Of a stretch of 19,324 nt of DNA, positions 5,720-12,783 are shown one piece after another. This stretch comes from DASUAO01 sp046484625 (GTDB taxonomy: Bacteria; Actinomycetota; Acidimicrobiia; IMCC26256; PALSA-555): NCBI GenBank assembly GCA_046484625.1, contig JAWOIO010000069.1, positions 1 through 19,324 on the forward strand. The letters are read 5' to 3'. The notes beneath the pieces were generated by a model, which worked only from the letters and a program-made list of their open reading frames with translations, ran no database searches and was not told the DNA's origin. Every line of letters starts with the position of its first letter. The stretch's first letter is position 1. A program made the translations under genes and the position numbers.

Positions 5720-6997
5720 TCAGGACGCGGCCGGCAGTCGCACCACGAAGCGCGCGCCCCCGATCGGCGCGTCCTCGATCGCGACGTGGCCACCGTGGCG
5801 CTCCGCGATCGCGCGCACCATTGCGAGCCCCAGACCCACACCGCCGGCGTCGCGACTGCGCCCCTCGTCGAGGCGAGTGAAGCGTTCGAAGACGCGTTCG
5901 CGCTCGGGGACCGGGACGCCGGGCCCGTCGTCGTCGACGATGAGGACGATCTCGGGGCCGTCGACGGTGACATGCGCGTCGACCCGCGTGGCCGCGTGGC
6001 GGCAGGCGTTGTCGAGCAGGTTGCGGACCACGGAGGTGAGCTGTGCCGCGTTGCCGTGCACGCGCCCAGCGGAGACGCGACTGGGGTCGACCGGGATCCG
6101 TCGGGGTCGCGCCACCTCCTCGAGCACGATCTCGTCGAGGTCCACGTCGGTGGTGGCCGGTTCCTCGCCCTCCTCGCTGCGTGCGAGCTCGAGGAGCTCG
6201 CCCACGGCCTCTTCGAGCCGTTGGTCCTCGGCGAGCACCCGGTGTGCCACCGCCGTCCAGTCGGTGTCGTCGCCGCGACGCAGCGCGACCTCGAGCTGGG
6301 TCCGGATCACGGCAACGGGGCTGCGCAGCTCGTGCGAGGCGTCGGAGACGAACCGTCGCTGGCGCAGCGACGCCTCTTCGAGGCGGTCGAGCATCGAGTT
6401 CATGGTGCGGGCCAGTCGGCCGATCTCGTCGTCGGTGGTCGGTTCGGGAACACGCCGGTGGATCGTCGAGCCCGTGATGGCCGCCGCCTCGGCGCGGATC
6501 GCCTCGACCGGGCGCAGCGCGCGGCCGGCGAACCACCATGTGAGGCCCCCGACGAGCAGGACCAGCAGCGGGACCCCGACGAGGAGCGCGTCCGTGATGC
6601 TGTCGACGGTCTCGTCGACCTCGGCGATCGAGCGTTCGGCGATGAGGGTGATCGTGCCCTGGGCGGTCTCGACCCGTCGCTGCGCACGGACCTGCGGATC
6701 GCCGCCTCCCGGGCGTCCGGGCAGCGGGACGGTCACGGTGCGACCGCCGGGGCCTTCCACCCGGAACGCCGGTGTGCCGCCCCGCCGGGTCGAGACCTGG
6801 ACGTCGGCGGGGTCGATCCCCTGCTCGAGCTGCTGGGCTGCCTCGTCGAGCTGCTCCTGGTTGGCCTGCTCGATCCCCCTCGTCAGGCTGTCGTGCGTCG
6901 TGCGCACCAGCGCGAAGGACGCGAGGGTGAGTGCGATCGCGAACAGCCCCGCCGCGGCGAAGGTGACCCGGAACCGGACGGTCGAGAACCGAGCCAT
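5720..6997 (-). CDS. Two-component sensor histidine kinase
   Basis: A 425-residue HAMP-type membrane kinase. TM1 is at ~11-32 and TM2 at ~136-157, flanking a ~100-residue extracytoplasmic sensor region with no recognisable domain. HAMP follows (~158-212). The H-box is FVSDASHELRSPVAV with phospho-acceptor His222. The ATPase domain has the N-box RNLLDNACRHA (325-335), G1 DDDGPGV (355-361), F-box ERVFERFTR and G2 GGVGLGLAM (385-393). All catalytic boxes are intact. ATG 6997 lies 13 bases after the response regulator stop, so the two genes form one operon, regulator first. The stimulus is unknown; the sensor region is rich in Glu/Gln and Gly/Pro. Confidence 0.95.
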   Translation of the reverse strand: MARFSTVRFRVTFAAAGLFAIALTLASFALVRTTHDSLTRGIEQANQEQLDEAAQQLEQGIDPADVQVSTRRGGTPAFRVEGPGGRTVTVPLPGRPGGGDPQVRAQRRVETAQGTITLIAERSIAEVDETVDSITDALLVGVPLLVLLVGGLTWWFAGRALRPVEAIRAEAAAITGSTIHRRVPEPTTDDEIGRLARTMNSMLDRLEEASLRQRRFVSDASHELRSPVAVIRTQLEVALRRGDDTDWTAVAHRVLAEDQRLEEAVGELLELARSEEGEEPATTDVDLDEIVLEEVARPRRIPVDPSRVSAGRVHGNAAQLTSVVRNLLDNACRHAATRVDAHVTVDGPEIVLIVDDDGPGVPVPERERVFERFTRLDEGRSRDAGGVGLGLAMVRAIAERHGGHVAIEDAPIGGARFVVRLPAAS

Positions 6998-7010
6998 GAC
7001 CGGACCGCCG

Positions 7011-7688
7011 TCAGCCCGACGCCGCGCACAGCCGGTACCCGGAGCCGCGCACCGTGTGGATGAGCTTCGTCCCGAAGGTCTCGTCGAGCTTGCGCCGGAG
7101 GTAGCCGATGTACACCTCGACGACGTTGGGGTCGCCGGCGAAGTCCATGCCCCAGACGTGGTCGAGGATCTCGGGCTTCGACGACACGTGGCCGTCGCGG
7201 CGCATGAGGTACTCGAGGAGCGAGAACTCGCGAGCAGTGAGCGCGACCTCGACGTCGCCGTGCGCGGCCGATCGGGTCGCGGGATCGAGGCGCAGCGGCC
7301 CGAACTCGAGGACCGCGGGGCGCGGTGGTGCCCCGCGGCGGAACAGCGCTCGGAGGCGGGCGAGCAGCACGACGAACGAGAACGGCTTCGAGAGGAAGTC
7401 GTCGGCCCCGGTGTCGAGCGCCTCGGCCTCGTCGTACTCGCCGTCCTTGGCGGTGAGCATCAGGATCGGCGTCCAGACCTCCTCGTCGCGCAACGTCTTG
7501 CAGACCTTGTACCCGTTCATGCCGGGCAGGAGGATGTCGAGGACGATGGCGTCGTAGGAGCCCTCCCGGGCCCGCCAGAGCCCGTCGAGCCCGTCGTGGA
7601 CGGCGTCGACGTCGAAGCCCTCGGCCTCGAGCCCGTCGCGGATCGCCTCCGCCAGGGCCACCTCGTCCTCGACCACCAGCACGCGCAT
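7011..7688 (-). CDS. OmpR/PhoB-type response regulator
   Basis: A 225-residue protein. The receiver domain (1-115) has the acidic pocket E7-D8, phospho-acceptor Asp51 in VLDILLPG, Thr79 and Lys101 (SKPF). The C-terminal winged helix (~128-222) contains LTAREFSLLEYLMRRDG and the recognition-helix region NVVEVYIGYLRRKL, ending HTVRGSGYRL. It is co-transcribed with the kinase immediately downstream, its certain partner. A perfect inverted repeat, TTCCTGAG-N6-CTCAGGAA, 41 bases upstream of its start is a candidate autoregulatory site. The likely target genes are its own operon and possibly the divergent DoxX gene. Confidence 0.95.
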   Translation of the reverse strand: MRVLVVEDEVALAEAIRDGLEAEGFDVDAVHDGLDGLWRAREGSYDAIVLDILLPGMNGYKVCKTLRDEEVWTPILMLTAKDGEYDEAEALDTGADDFLSKPFSFVVLLARLRALFRRGAPPRPAVLEFGPLRLDPATRSAAHGDVEVALTAREFSLLEYLMRRDGHVSSKPEILDHVWGMDFAGDPNVVEVYIGYLRRKLDETFGTKLIHTVRGSGYRLCAASG

Positions 7689-7728
7689 ACCTCGATTGTG
7701 GCCCCTCGACCCCGGGTCGGTGCGGTCG

Positions 7729-7750
7729 TTCCTGAGAGCCCGCTCAGGAA
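7729..7750. promoter_or_regulatory. Inverted repeat upstream of the two-component operon
   Basis: TTCCTGAG (7729-7736), spacer AGCCCG, CTCAGGAA (7743-7750): perfect 8-bp arms, 41 bases upstream of the response regulator start and in the shared divergent region. A binding site for the regulator is the natural guess; it has no T-run to suggest a terminator. Confidence 0.5.
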
Positions 7751-7767
7751 GCGCTCGCCGACCACCG

Positions 7768-7816
7768 CGCGAGCCCTTCGGCTCGCGGCTCGGGCACTAG
7801 GTCCCTGTCGGGACCT
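7768..7816. promoter_or_regulatory. Two further inverted repeats upstream of doxX-like gene
   Basis: CGCGAGCC-CTTC-GGCTCGCG (7768-7787) has 8-bp arms, and AGGTCCC-TGTC-GGGACCT (7799-7816) has 7-bp arms. Both are perfect and lie about 85-135 bases before GTG 7902. They may be operators or structured leader RNA. A third small hairpin, GGGCC-CGAA-GGCCC (7876-7889), abuts the SD of the gene. Confidence 0.45.
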
Positions 7817-7901
7817 CGCGTCATGGGCCAAGATGCTGCCGGCACATCGGATTGGCATGCACCCGCATGCGGAGAGGGCCCGAAGGCCCGAGGGGGACAT
7901 C

Positions 7902-8480
7902 GTGGTAGAGACCATCAAGGACCGCTTCCAGAAGAATCTGGAGGGCGAGCACGTGAAGGGGATGTGGGCCTGGACGGCCCTGCGCATCCTGCTCGGTTGG
8001 TCGTTCTTCTGGGCCTTCATCGACAAGTTCTTCGGGCTCGGCTTCGCGACGTGCCGAGCGGAGGACAGCTCGTCGATCGACTTCGCCTGCAGTGCGGCGA
8101 TGCTCAAGGGTGGGTCACCGACGTTCGGGTACCTGACGTTCGCGACCCCGGCCAGTCACACCGGTGGGCTGTTCGACTGGATGGCCTCGTCGGGTCCGGA
8201 CGTCATCGGCGTCGCCGACGTGCTGTTCATGGCCGTGCTGCTGCTCGGCGGCCTCGCGCTGATGCTCGGGGTCGGGGTCCGTACCGCCGCGATCGGTGGC
8301 GCGCTCCTGATGGCGTTCATGTTCCTGGCCGGCGATGTGTGGCCCGAGAACAACCCGGTGAACAGCAGCCACGTCATCGAGATGGTGGCGTTCCTCGGCA
8401 TCGCAACCGTCGGCCCCAGCGCGTTCAGCCTCCAGAAGTGGGTCAACGCGAAGATCCCGCTGCTCGGCCGGATCCCGTGA
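7902..8480 (+). CDS. DoxX-family membrane protein
   Basis: A 192-residue integral membrane protein with about four hydrophobic segments: ~23-42 (TALRILLGWSFFWAFIDKFFG), ~100-117, ~122-142 and ~157-172. The opening helix with R-x-L-G-W-F-D-K-F-x-G is the DoxX signature. This family has been linked to thiosulfate:quinone oxidoreductase subunits and to oxidative-stress complexes in actinobacteria, but the role here is not determined. Two Cys (51 and 62) lie in the first loop. The start is GTG 7902, preceded by AGGGGG with five-base spacing. It is divergent from the two-component operon, sharing a 213-bp region with several inverted repeats. Confidence 0.85.
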   Translation: MVETIKDRFQKNLEGEHVKGMWAWTALRILLGWSFFWAFIDKFFGLGFATCRAEDSSSIDFACSAAMLKGGSPTFGYLTFATPASHTGGLFDWMASSGPDVIGVADVLFMAVLLLGGLALMLGVGVRTAAIGGALLMAFMFLAGDVWPENNPVNSSHVIEMVAFLGIATVGPSAFSLQKWVNAKIPLLGRIP

Positions 8481-8499
8481 CACCCGCGACCTGCTGAAC

Positions 8500-8519
8500 G
8501 GTCCCGCCGAGGCGGGATC
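8500..8519. terminator. Hairpin after the DoxX gene
   Basis: GGTCCCGC (8500-8507), loop CGAG, GCGGGATC (8512-8519): 8-bp stem with one G-T wobble, 19 bases after the DoxX stop. No T-run follows. Confidence 0.5.
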
Positions 8520-8530
8520 AGGACCAGATC

Positions 8531-8577
8531 GATCGGCCCGCCGTCGTCACCCCTCCGGGGCGACCGGCGGGCCGATC
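8531..8577. terminator. 13-bp-arm inverted repeat at the end of the VOC gene
   Basis: GATCGGCCCGCCG (8531-8543) and CGGCGGGCCGATC (8565-8577) are perfectly complementary across a 21-base loop that includes the VOC stop codon. Together with the hairpin at 8500 it probably separates the convergent DoxX and VOC transcripts. Confidence 0.55.
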
Positions 8578-8945
8578 AGCTCCCAGAGGTTGCCGGCCGG
8601 GTCGGTCGCGAACACGTGACGGTCGCCGTCGAACTCGATGGTCTTCGTGGTGACGCCCGAGGCCTCGAGCCGGGCGATCGTCGGGTCGAGGGCATCATCG
8701 AGGCGGATCGCGGTGTGCGCCCGCGCGCTCGGTGCATGGTCGGGATCGAGGGTGAGGTGGACCTGGCTGCCGTCGTCGGCCTCGAACCAGTGCACGGTGG
8801 CCATCGCAGAGATCTCCGGGCCGCCCTCGATCCGGCGGTACCCGAGTCCGAGGAGCCACGCAGCCTCGGCTTCCGTCCCCGGGGCACCGTCGATCGTCTC
8901 GGGGACGCAGAGGTTGACGTGATGCAGGGTCGGCATGCGCGGCAT
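8547..8945 (-). CDS. VOC/glyoxalase-fold protein
   Basis: A 132-residue single-domain protein with two beta-alpha-beta-beta-beta modules. Module one begins LHHVNLCVP (7-15) and includes VHWFEADDGSQVHLTLDP. Module two covers AHTAIRLDDALDPTIARLEASGV and ends DRHVFATDPAGNLWELIGP. His9, His63 and Glu122 are at positions where metal ligands occur in this superfamily (glyoxalase I, bleomycin resistance, extradiol dioxygenase). The reaction cannot be named. Start ATG 8945 or ATG 8936; neither has a clear SD. It is divergent from the HhH-GPD gene over only 46 bases. Confidence 0.85.
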   Translation of the reverse strand: MPRMPTLHHVNLCVPETIDGAPGTEAEAAWLLGLGYRRIEGGPEISAMATVHWFEADDGSQVHLTLDPDHAPSARAHTAIRLDDALDPTIARLEASGVTTKTIEFDGDRHVFATDPAGNLWELIGPPVAPEG

Positions 8946-8979
8946 CGTACGCGGCTGGGGAGGGCGTGTCCGCGGGACC

Positions 8980-8985
8980 TAGTCT
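8980..8985 (+). promoter_or_regulatory. -10 box giving a leaderless transcript
   Basis: TAGTCT is followed by exactly six bases and then GTG 8992, so transcription would start at the start codon. There is no SD upstream of the GTG. Confidence 0.55.
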
Positions 8986-8991
8986 CGCCTC

Positions 8992-9570
8992 GTGGCCACC
9001 ACCTCGATCCCCATCACCGGCGACCCGGAAGCCGACCGCCTCCTCGTCGACGACCCGCTCGCCCTGCTCATGGGGATGCTGCTCGACCAGCAGGTCCCGA
9101 TGGAGTGGGCGTTCAAGGGTCCGCACACCCTCAAGGAGCGCCTCGGGAGCCTCGACGCCGCGAGCATCGCGGCGATGGACCCGGAAGAGGTGGAGGCGGT
9201 CTTCAAGCAGAAGCCGGCGCTGCACCGGTTCCCGGGCTCGATGGGCAAGCGGGCCCACGCGCTGTGCCAGGCGCTCGTCGACGACTACGACGGCGATGCC
9301 GCGAAGGTCTGGAAGGGCGTGAAGAGTGGCGACGAGCTGCTCGAGCGGCTGAAGGCGCTCCCGGGCTTCGGCGAGGAGAAGTCGAAGATCTTCCTCGCGT
9401 TGCTCGCCAAGCAGCTGGGTGTGAAGCCCAAGGGCTGGGAGGCCGCGGCGAAGCCGTTCTCCGACGCCACGAAGCGGTCGGTGGCCGACATCGACTCGGT
9501 CGAGGCGCTCGCCGAGGTCCGGGCCTGGAAGAAGGCCCAGAAGGCCAAGGGCAAGGCCAAGACCGACTAG
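8992..9570 (+). CDS. HhH-GPD-type base-excision repair-like protein
   Basis: A 192-residue protein resembling the small actinobacterial HhH-GPD family (TIGR03252). The N-terminal helix LALLMGMLLDQQVPMEWAF (22-41) matches the 'LL..ILSQQ' helix of endonuclease III-like glycosylases. A helix-hairpin-helix with LKALPGFGEEKSKIFLALL lies at 120-138. The four Cys of the endonuclease III [4Fe-4S] cluster are absent, and so is the Lys in the LPGxGxKTA turn. The C-terminus is Lys/Ala-rich (KKAQKAKGKAK), perhaps for DNA contact. Biochemical activity for this family is not something I can assert. GTG 8992 is chosen because a -10 box sits at leaderless spacing. Confidence 0.82.
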   Translation: MATTSIPITGDPEADRLLVDDPLALLMGMLLDQQVPMEWAFKGPHTLKERLGSLDAASIAAMDPEEVEAVFKQKPALHRFPGSMGKRAHALCQALVDDYDGDAAKVWKGVKSGDELLERLKALPGFGEEKSKIFLALLAKQLGVKPKGWEAAAKPFSDATKRSVADIDSVEALAEVRAWKKAQKAKGKAKTD

Positions 9571-9577
9571 CGGTTCC

Positions 9578-9594
9578 CCGCGCGCGGAGCGCGG
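9578..9594. terminator. GC hairpin after the HhH-GPD gene
   Basis: CCGCGC (9578-9583), GCGGA, GCGCGG (9589-9594): perfect 6-bp arms eight bases after the stop, without a T-run. Confidence 0.4.
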
Positions 9595-9599
9595 TCGGG

Positions 9600-9605
9600 T
9601 AGGAT
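9600..9605 (+). promoter_or_regulatory. Candidate -10 box of the DEAD-box helicase gene
   Basis: TAGGAT fits TANNNT and would start transcription near 9612, leaving a ~118-base leader before ATG 9730. No clear -35. Confidence 0.45.
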
Positions 9606-9664
9606 GGCCCTCCAGCGGGTGCCGTCGGCCCCCGCAGGTCTTCCTCGCTTTCTCCGGACTGCCC

Positions 9665-9704
9665 GGCCTCGCCACATCGAGGCCCGGCCCCTCCTCAGGA
9701 GGGG
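9665..9704 (+). promoter_or_regulatory. Two tandem hairpins in the helicase 5' leader
   Basis: Hairpin 1 is GGCCTCG-CCACAT-CGAGGCC (9665-9684). Hairpin 2 is CCCCTCC-TCA-GGAGGGG (9688-9704). Hairpin 2 buries the only strong SD-like sequence of the leader (GGAGG, 9698-9702). A GTG at 9704 opens a nine-codon frame whose TGA (9731-9733) overlaps ATG 9730. Cold- or autoregulated leaders are known for RNA helicase genes, so a regulatory role is plausible but unproven. Confidence 0.45.
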
Positions 9705-9729
9705 TGACGACGAGGGCGACCACTCCGAG

Positions 9730-10923
9730 ATGAAAGCAGGCACCACTGTGACCACCACCTTCGAGACGCTCGGCGTCTCGGCCCCCCTCGTCGCGGCCCT
9801 CAAGGCCGACGGCATCGAGGCCCCCTTCGCGATCCAGTCGATCGCCCTCCCCGACGCCCTCGCGGGGCGCGACGTCCTCGGCAAGGCCAAGACGGGGTCG
9901 GGCAAGACCCTCGCCTTCGGGCTGCCGCTGCTCGAGCGGATCGGCAAGGCCGAGCCCCGCAAGCCGCGCGCCCTCGTGCTCGCCCCCACCCGTGAGCTCG
10001 CCAACCAGGTCCACGGGGTCATCGCCCCGCTCGCCACGACGGTCGGGCGCTCGGCGGTCGCGATCTACGGCGGCGTCGGCTTCGACCCCCAGATCGACGC
10101 CCTGCGCGGCGGCGTCGACGTGATCGTCGGCACCCCGGGCCGTGTCATCGACCTCATGGAGCGCGGCGAGGTGTCGTTCGCGGACTGCGAGGTGCTCGTC
10201 CTCGACGAGGCCGACCGCATGGCCGACATGGGGTTCATGCCCCAGGTCCAGAAGATCCTCTTCAAGCTCACGTCCGAGCACCAGACGATGCTGTTCTCGG
10301 CGACGCTCGACGGCGCCGTGAAGCAGCTCGTCGCCCGCTACATGAAGGACCCGGCGTTCCACGAGGTCGAGTCCGACGAGCCGACCGTCGAGGAGATGGA
10401 GCACCGCTTCCTGTTCGTCCACGAGATGGACAAGGTGAAGGTCGCGACGGCCATCGCCAACGGTGTCGACCGCGTGCTCATGTTCTGCAACTACAAGCGC
10501 ACCGCCGACAAGCTCGTGCGCGAGCTCCGCAAGGAGGGGATCACCGCGGCGCCGATCCACGGCGACCTCAGCCAGGCGGCCCGCGAGCGCTCGCTCGCCG
10601 ACTTCATGGCCGGCAAGGTCCCCGTCCTGGTCGCGACGGACGTCGCCGCTCGCGGCATCCACGTCGACGGCGTCGACGTGGTGATCCACTACGAGCCGAC
10701 CGACGACCACAAGAACTACATCCACCGGTCCGGCCGCACGGCCCGAGCGGGCGAGCAAGGCGTCGCGGTGACGCTCATGCTCTGGAACGAGGAGAACGCC
10801 ATCCGCACCGTCCAGCGCCGGCTCGGCCTTTCGCTGCCGATCGTCGAGGTGTTCTCGAACGACCCCCGCCTCGCCGACCTCCACGGTTGGGTCCCCACCG
10901 ACGACGAAGCCGTCGCGGTCTGA
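9730..10923 (+). CDS. DEAD-box ATP-dependent RNA helicase
   Basis: A 397-residue two-domain helicase core. The Q motif is at 33-36 (FAIQ), Walker A AKTGSGKT at 53-60, PTREL at 86-90, TPGR at 135-138, DEAD at 159-162 and SAT at 190-192. Domain 2 has ATDVAARGIHV (302-312) and HRSGRTARAG (332-341). Nothing follows the core except a short acidic tail, so there is no accessory RNA-binding domain. The likely role is unwinding of structured RNA in ribosome assembly or mRNA turnover. The start is ATG 9730; GTG 9748 is an alternative. The frame is open to ATG 9604, but that segment is Arg/Pro-rich, overlaps the putative promoter and encodes no helicase sequence. Confidence 0.93.
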   Translation: MKAGTTVTTTFETLGVSAPLVAALKADGIEAPFAIQSIALPDALAGRDVLGKAKTGSGKTLAFGLPLLERIGKAEPRKPRALVLAPTRELANQVHGVIAPLATTVGRSAVAIYGGVGFDPQIDALRGGVDVIVGTPGRVIDLMERGEVSFADCEVLVLDEADRMADMGFMPQVQKILFKLTSEHQTMLFSATLDGAVKQLVARYMKDPAFHEVESDEPTVEEMEHRFLFVHEMDKVKVATAIANGVDRVLMFCNYKRTADKLVRELRKEGITAAPIHGDLSQAARERSLADFMAGKVPVLVATDVAARGIHVDGVDVVIHYEPTDDHKNYIHRSGRTARAGEQGVAVTLMLWNEENAIRTVQRRLGLSLPIVEVFSNDPRLADLHGWVPTDDEAVAV

Positions 10924-11011
10924 GCACGCGCTCGCACGAGCTCGGCACCGCCAACACCGGCGACGGCGAAATCGACGACGGGCGATCGACGCGGATGCGA
11001 GGATGAAGGCC

Positions 11012-12223
11012 ATGGGACGCGCCCGGATCTCTCGCAAGGTGGGCGCGATCACCGAGTCGGCCACGCTCGCGGTCGACGCCAAGGCCAAGGCCCTCAAGGC
11101 GGCCGGCGAGGCCGTCATCGGCTTCGGCGCCGGCGAGCCCGACTTCCCGACCCCGGCGCACATCGTCGACGCCGCGATCGCGGCGTGCTCCGACCCGGCC
11201 GCGCACCACTACACGCCGGCGGCCGGCTTGCCCGCGCTGCGGACCGCGCTCGTAGAGAAGACGATGCGCGACTCGGGCTTCACGTGCGAGCCCTCGCAGG
11301 TGCTCGTCACCAACGGCGGCAAGCAGGCCGTCTACAACACCTTTCAGGCGCTGCTCGACCCCGGCGACGAGGTGCTGCTCCCCGCGCCGTACTGGACGAC
11401 GTACCCCGAGTCGATCGCGCTCGCCGACGGGGTCGCGGTAGCGCTCCCCACCACCGAGGCGACCGACTTCCGCGTGAGCGTCGAACAGCTCGAGGCGGCG
11501 CGCACCGACCGCACCAAGGCGTTGCTCTTCGTGTCGCCGAGCAACCCGACTGGCAGCGTGTACACGCCCGACGAGGTGCGGGCGATCGGCGAGTGGGCCG
11601 TCGAACGCGGCATCTGGGTCGTGACCGACGAGATCTACGAGCACCTCACCTACGGCGACCACCGCTTCTCGTCGATGCCCACCCTCGTCCCCGGGCTCGC
11701 CGAGCAGTGCGTGATCGTGAACGGGGTGGCCAAGACCTACGCAATGACGGGCTGGCGCGTCGGCTGGATGATCGGGCCGACGGACGTGATCGGCGCGGCC
11801 GCCAACCTGCAGTCGCACTCCACGTCGAACGTGGCCAACGTCTCCCAGCACGCGGCGCTCGCCGCGGTGTCGGGCGACCTCGTCGCGGTCGGGGAGATGC
11901 GGGCGGCGTTCACCCGCCGCGGCACGACGATGCACGAGATGCTCGCCGAGATCCCCGATGTGGCATGCATGGCCCCGCAGGGCGCCTTCTACTGCTTCCC
12001 GTCGTTCGAGGGCGTGCTCACCGAGACGCGTGCCGGCCGCACGATCGGGGGCCGCACACCGACCACGTCGCTGGAGCTGTGCGAGGTGCTCCTCGACGAG
12101 GCCAAGGTCGCCGTCGTCCCGGGCGAGGCGTTCGGCGCGCCCGGCTACGCCCGGCTCTCGTTCGCGCTCTCCGACGAGGACCTCGTCGAGGGCGTCGGCC
12201 GGATCGCGGACCTCTTGAGCTGA
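11012..12223 (+). CDS. aspC: Class I/II pyridoxal-phosphate aminotransferase, aspartate type
   Basis: A 403-residue fold-type I aminotransferase. The N-terminus RISRKVGAITESATLAVDAKAKALKAAG is typical of the bacterial Ib aspartate aminotransferases. Substrate- and PLP-binding residues are visible: GAGEPDFPTP (39-48), YTPAAGLPALR, SPSNPTGSVY with Asn178, DEIYEHL with Asp206 and Tyr209, and Lys241 in AKTYAMTGWRVGW as Schiff-base lysine. It probably interconverts aspartate/2-oxoglutarate with oxaloacetate/glutamate. ATG 11012 has GAGG nine bases upstream; the in-frame ATG 11003 lies inside that SD region and would add three residues. Substrate range within the family cannot be read from sequence with certainty. 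Confidence 0.9.
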   Translation: MGRARISRKVGAITESATLAVDAKAKALKAAGEAVIGFGAGEPDFPTPAHIVDAAIAACSDPAAHHYTPAAGLPALRTALVEKTMRDSGFTCEPSQVLVTNGGKQAVYNTFQALLDPGDEVLLPAPYWTTYPESIALADGVAVALPTTEATDFRVSVEQLEAARTDRTKALLFVSPSNPTGSVYTPDEVRAIGEWAVERGIWVVTDEIYEHLTYGDHRFSSMPTLVPGLAEQCVIVNGVAKTYAMTGWRVGWMIGPTDVIGAAANLQSHSTSNVANVSQHAALAAVSGDLVAVGEMRAAFTRRGTTMHEMLAEIPDVACMAPQGAFYCFPSFEGVLTETRAGRTIGGRTPTTSLELCEVLLDEAKVAVVPGEAFGAPGYARLSFALSDEDLVEGVGRIADLLS

Positions 12224-12249
12224 GGCCCGGACGCGGCCCGGACGGCGAC

Positions 12250-12255
12250 TACAGT
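12250..12255 (+). promoter_or_regulatory. -10 box giving a leaderless transcript
   Basis: TACAGT, then exactly six bases (CCCCCG), then ATG 12262. No SD precedes the ATG. Confidence 0.55.
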
Positions 12256-12261
12256 CCCCCG

Positions 12262-12744
12262 ATGTTCTCGCGCAGATCAGTCATCTCGGTGTCGCTCGCG
12301 GCAGTCCTCGCGCTGTTCGCAAGCCCGGTCGGTGCGACCGTCGCGGGCGCGAAGAACGGCTGCAAGTACTTGAAGGTCGGCGAGGTGAACGAGATCACCG
12401 GTTTGACGTTCGTCAAGGGCGCGAAGCCGCCGGGACCTGCCGTCATCGCCGCGTGTGGGTACACCTTGCCCGACGATCCGACCACGTCCGTGAACGTCTG
12501 GGTACAGCGAGGGTCCTCGGCCGCGACCGGCTTCACCACGGCGAAGGAGGCCTTCGCGGCCGACGCCGAGACCGTCTCGGGACTTGGGAAGAAGGCGTTC
12601 TACGCGGGTGGCGTCAGCACCGTGTACGTCCTGAAGGGAAAGACGTTGGTCTACGTGCAGTACGTGTCGTTCGGGAACGTCGACGAGGCTGCCGTCAAGG
12701 ACGCGGCGGTCGACTTGACGAGTGCGGTCATCGAGCGCATCTGA
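12262..12744 (+). CDS. Small secreted protein of unknown function
   Basis: A 160-residue protein with an N-terminal signal peptide: FSRRS, hydrophobic core VSLAAVLALFASPV, and cleavage probably near the Ala-rich ATVAGA (25-30). There is no lipobox. The mature part has two Cys (34 and 65), likely a disulfide, in CKYLKVGEVNEITG and AACGYTLPDD, then alternating beta strands (VNVWVQRG, AFYAGG, TVYVLKGKTLVYVQYVSF). The C-K-x-L---E------G and C-x-Y pattern recalls secreted DUF3558-like actinobacterial proteins, but I do not claim membership. It stands alone between aspC and serA with its own leaderless-type promoter. Confidence 0.75.
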   Translation: MFSRRSVISVSLAAVLALFASPVGATVAGAKNGCKYLKVGEVNEITGLTFVKGAKPPGPAVIAACGYTLPDDPTTSVNVWVQRGSSAATGFTTAKEAFAADAETVSGLGKKAFYAGGVSTVYVLKGKTLVYVQYVSFGNVDEAAVKDAAVDLTSAVIERI

Positions 12745-12771
12745 AGACAGGGCGCACTGCGTGGTGCCCGC

Positions 12772-12777
12772 TACCCT
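12772..12777 (+). promoter_or_regulatory. -10 box of serA (leaderless)
   Basis: TACCCT, then exactly six bases (CGCACC), then GTG 12784. No SD precedes the GTG. Confidence 0.55.
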
Positions 12778-12783
12778 CGCACC

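Noticed and set aside
4941..6539. A 532-codon minus-strand frame that would extend the EEP protein upstream
   Set aside because: The first ~290 codons are Arg/Pro-rich and overlap the kinase gene in another frame; EEP homology starts at ATG 5666.
7799..7816. AGGTCCC-TGTC-GGGACCT as a DosR-type hypoxia box upstream of DoxX
   Set aside because: The half-sites are in the opposite orientation to the DosR consensus (GGGAC...GTCCC), and no DosR-type regulator is in the window; kept only as an inverted repeat.
5421..8480. A long plus-strand frame running from the EEP gene into DoxX as one protein
   Set aside because: Only the last 192 codons (from GTG 7902, with SD) look like protein; the rest is Ser/Arg-rich antisense of the kinase and regulator genes.
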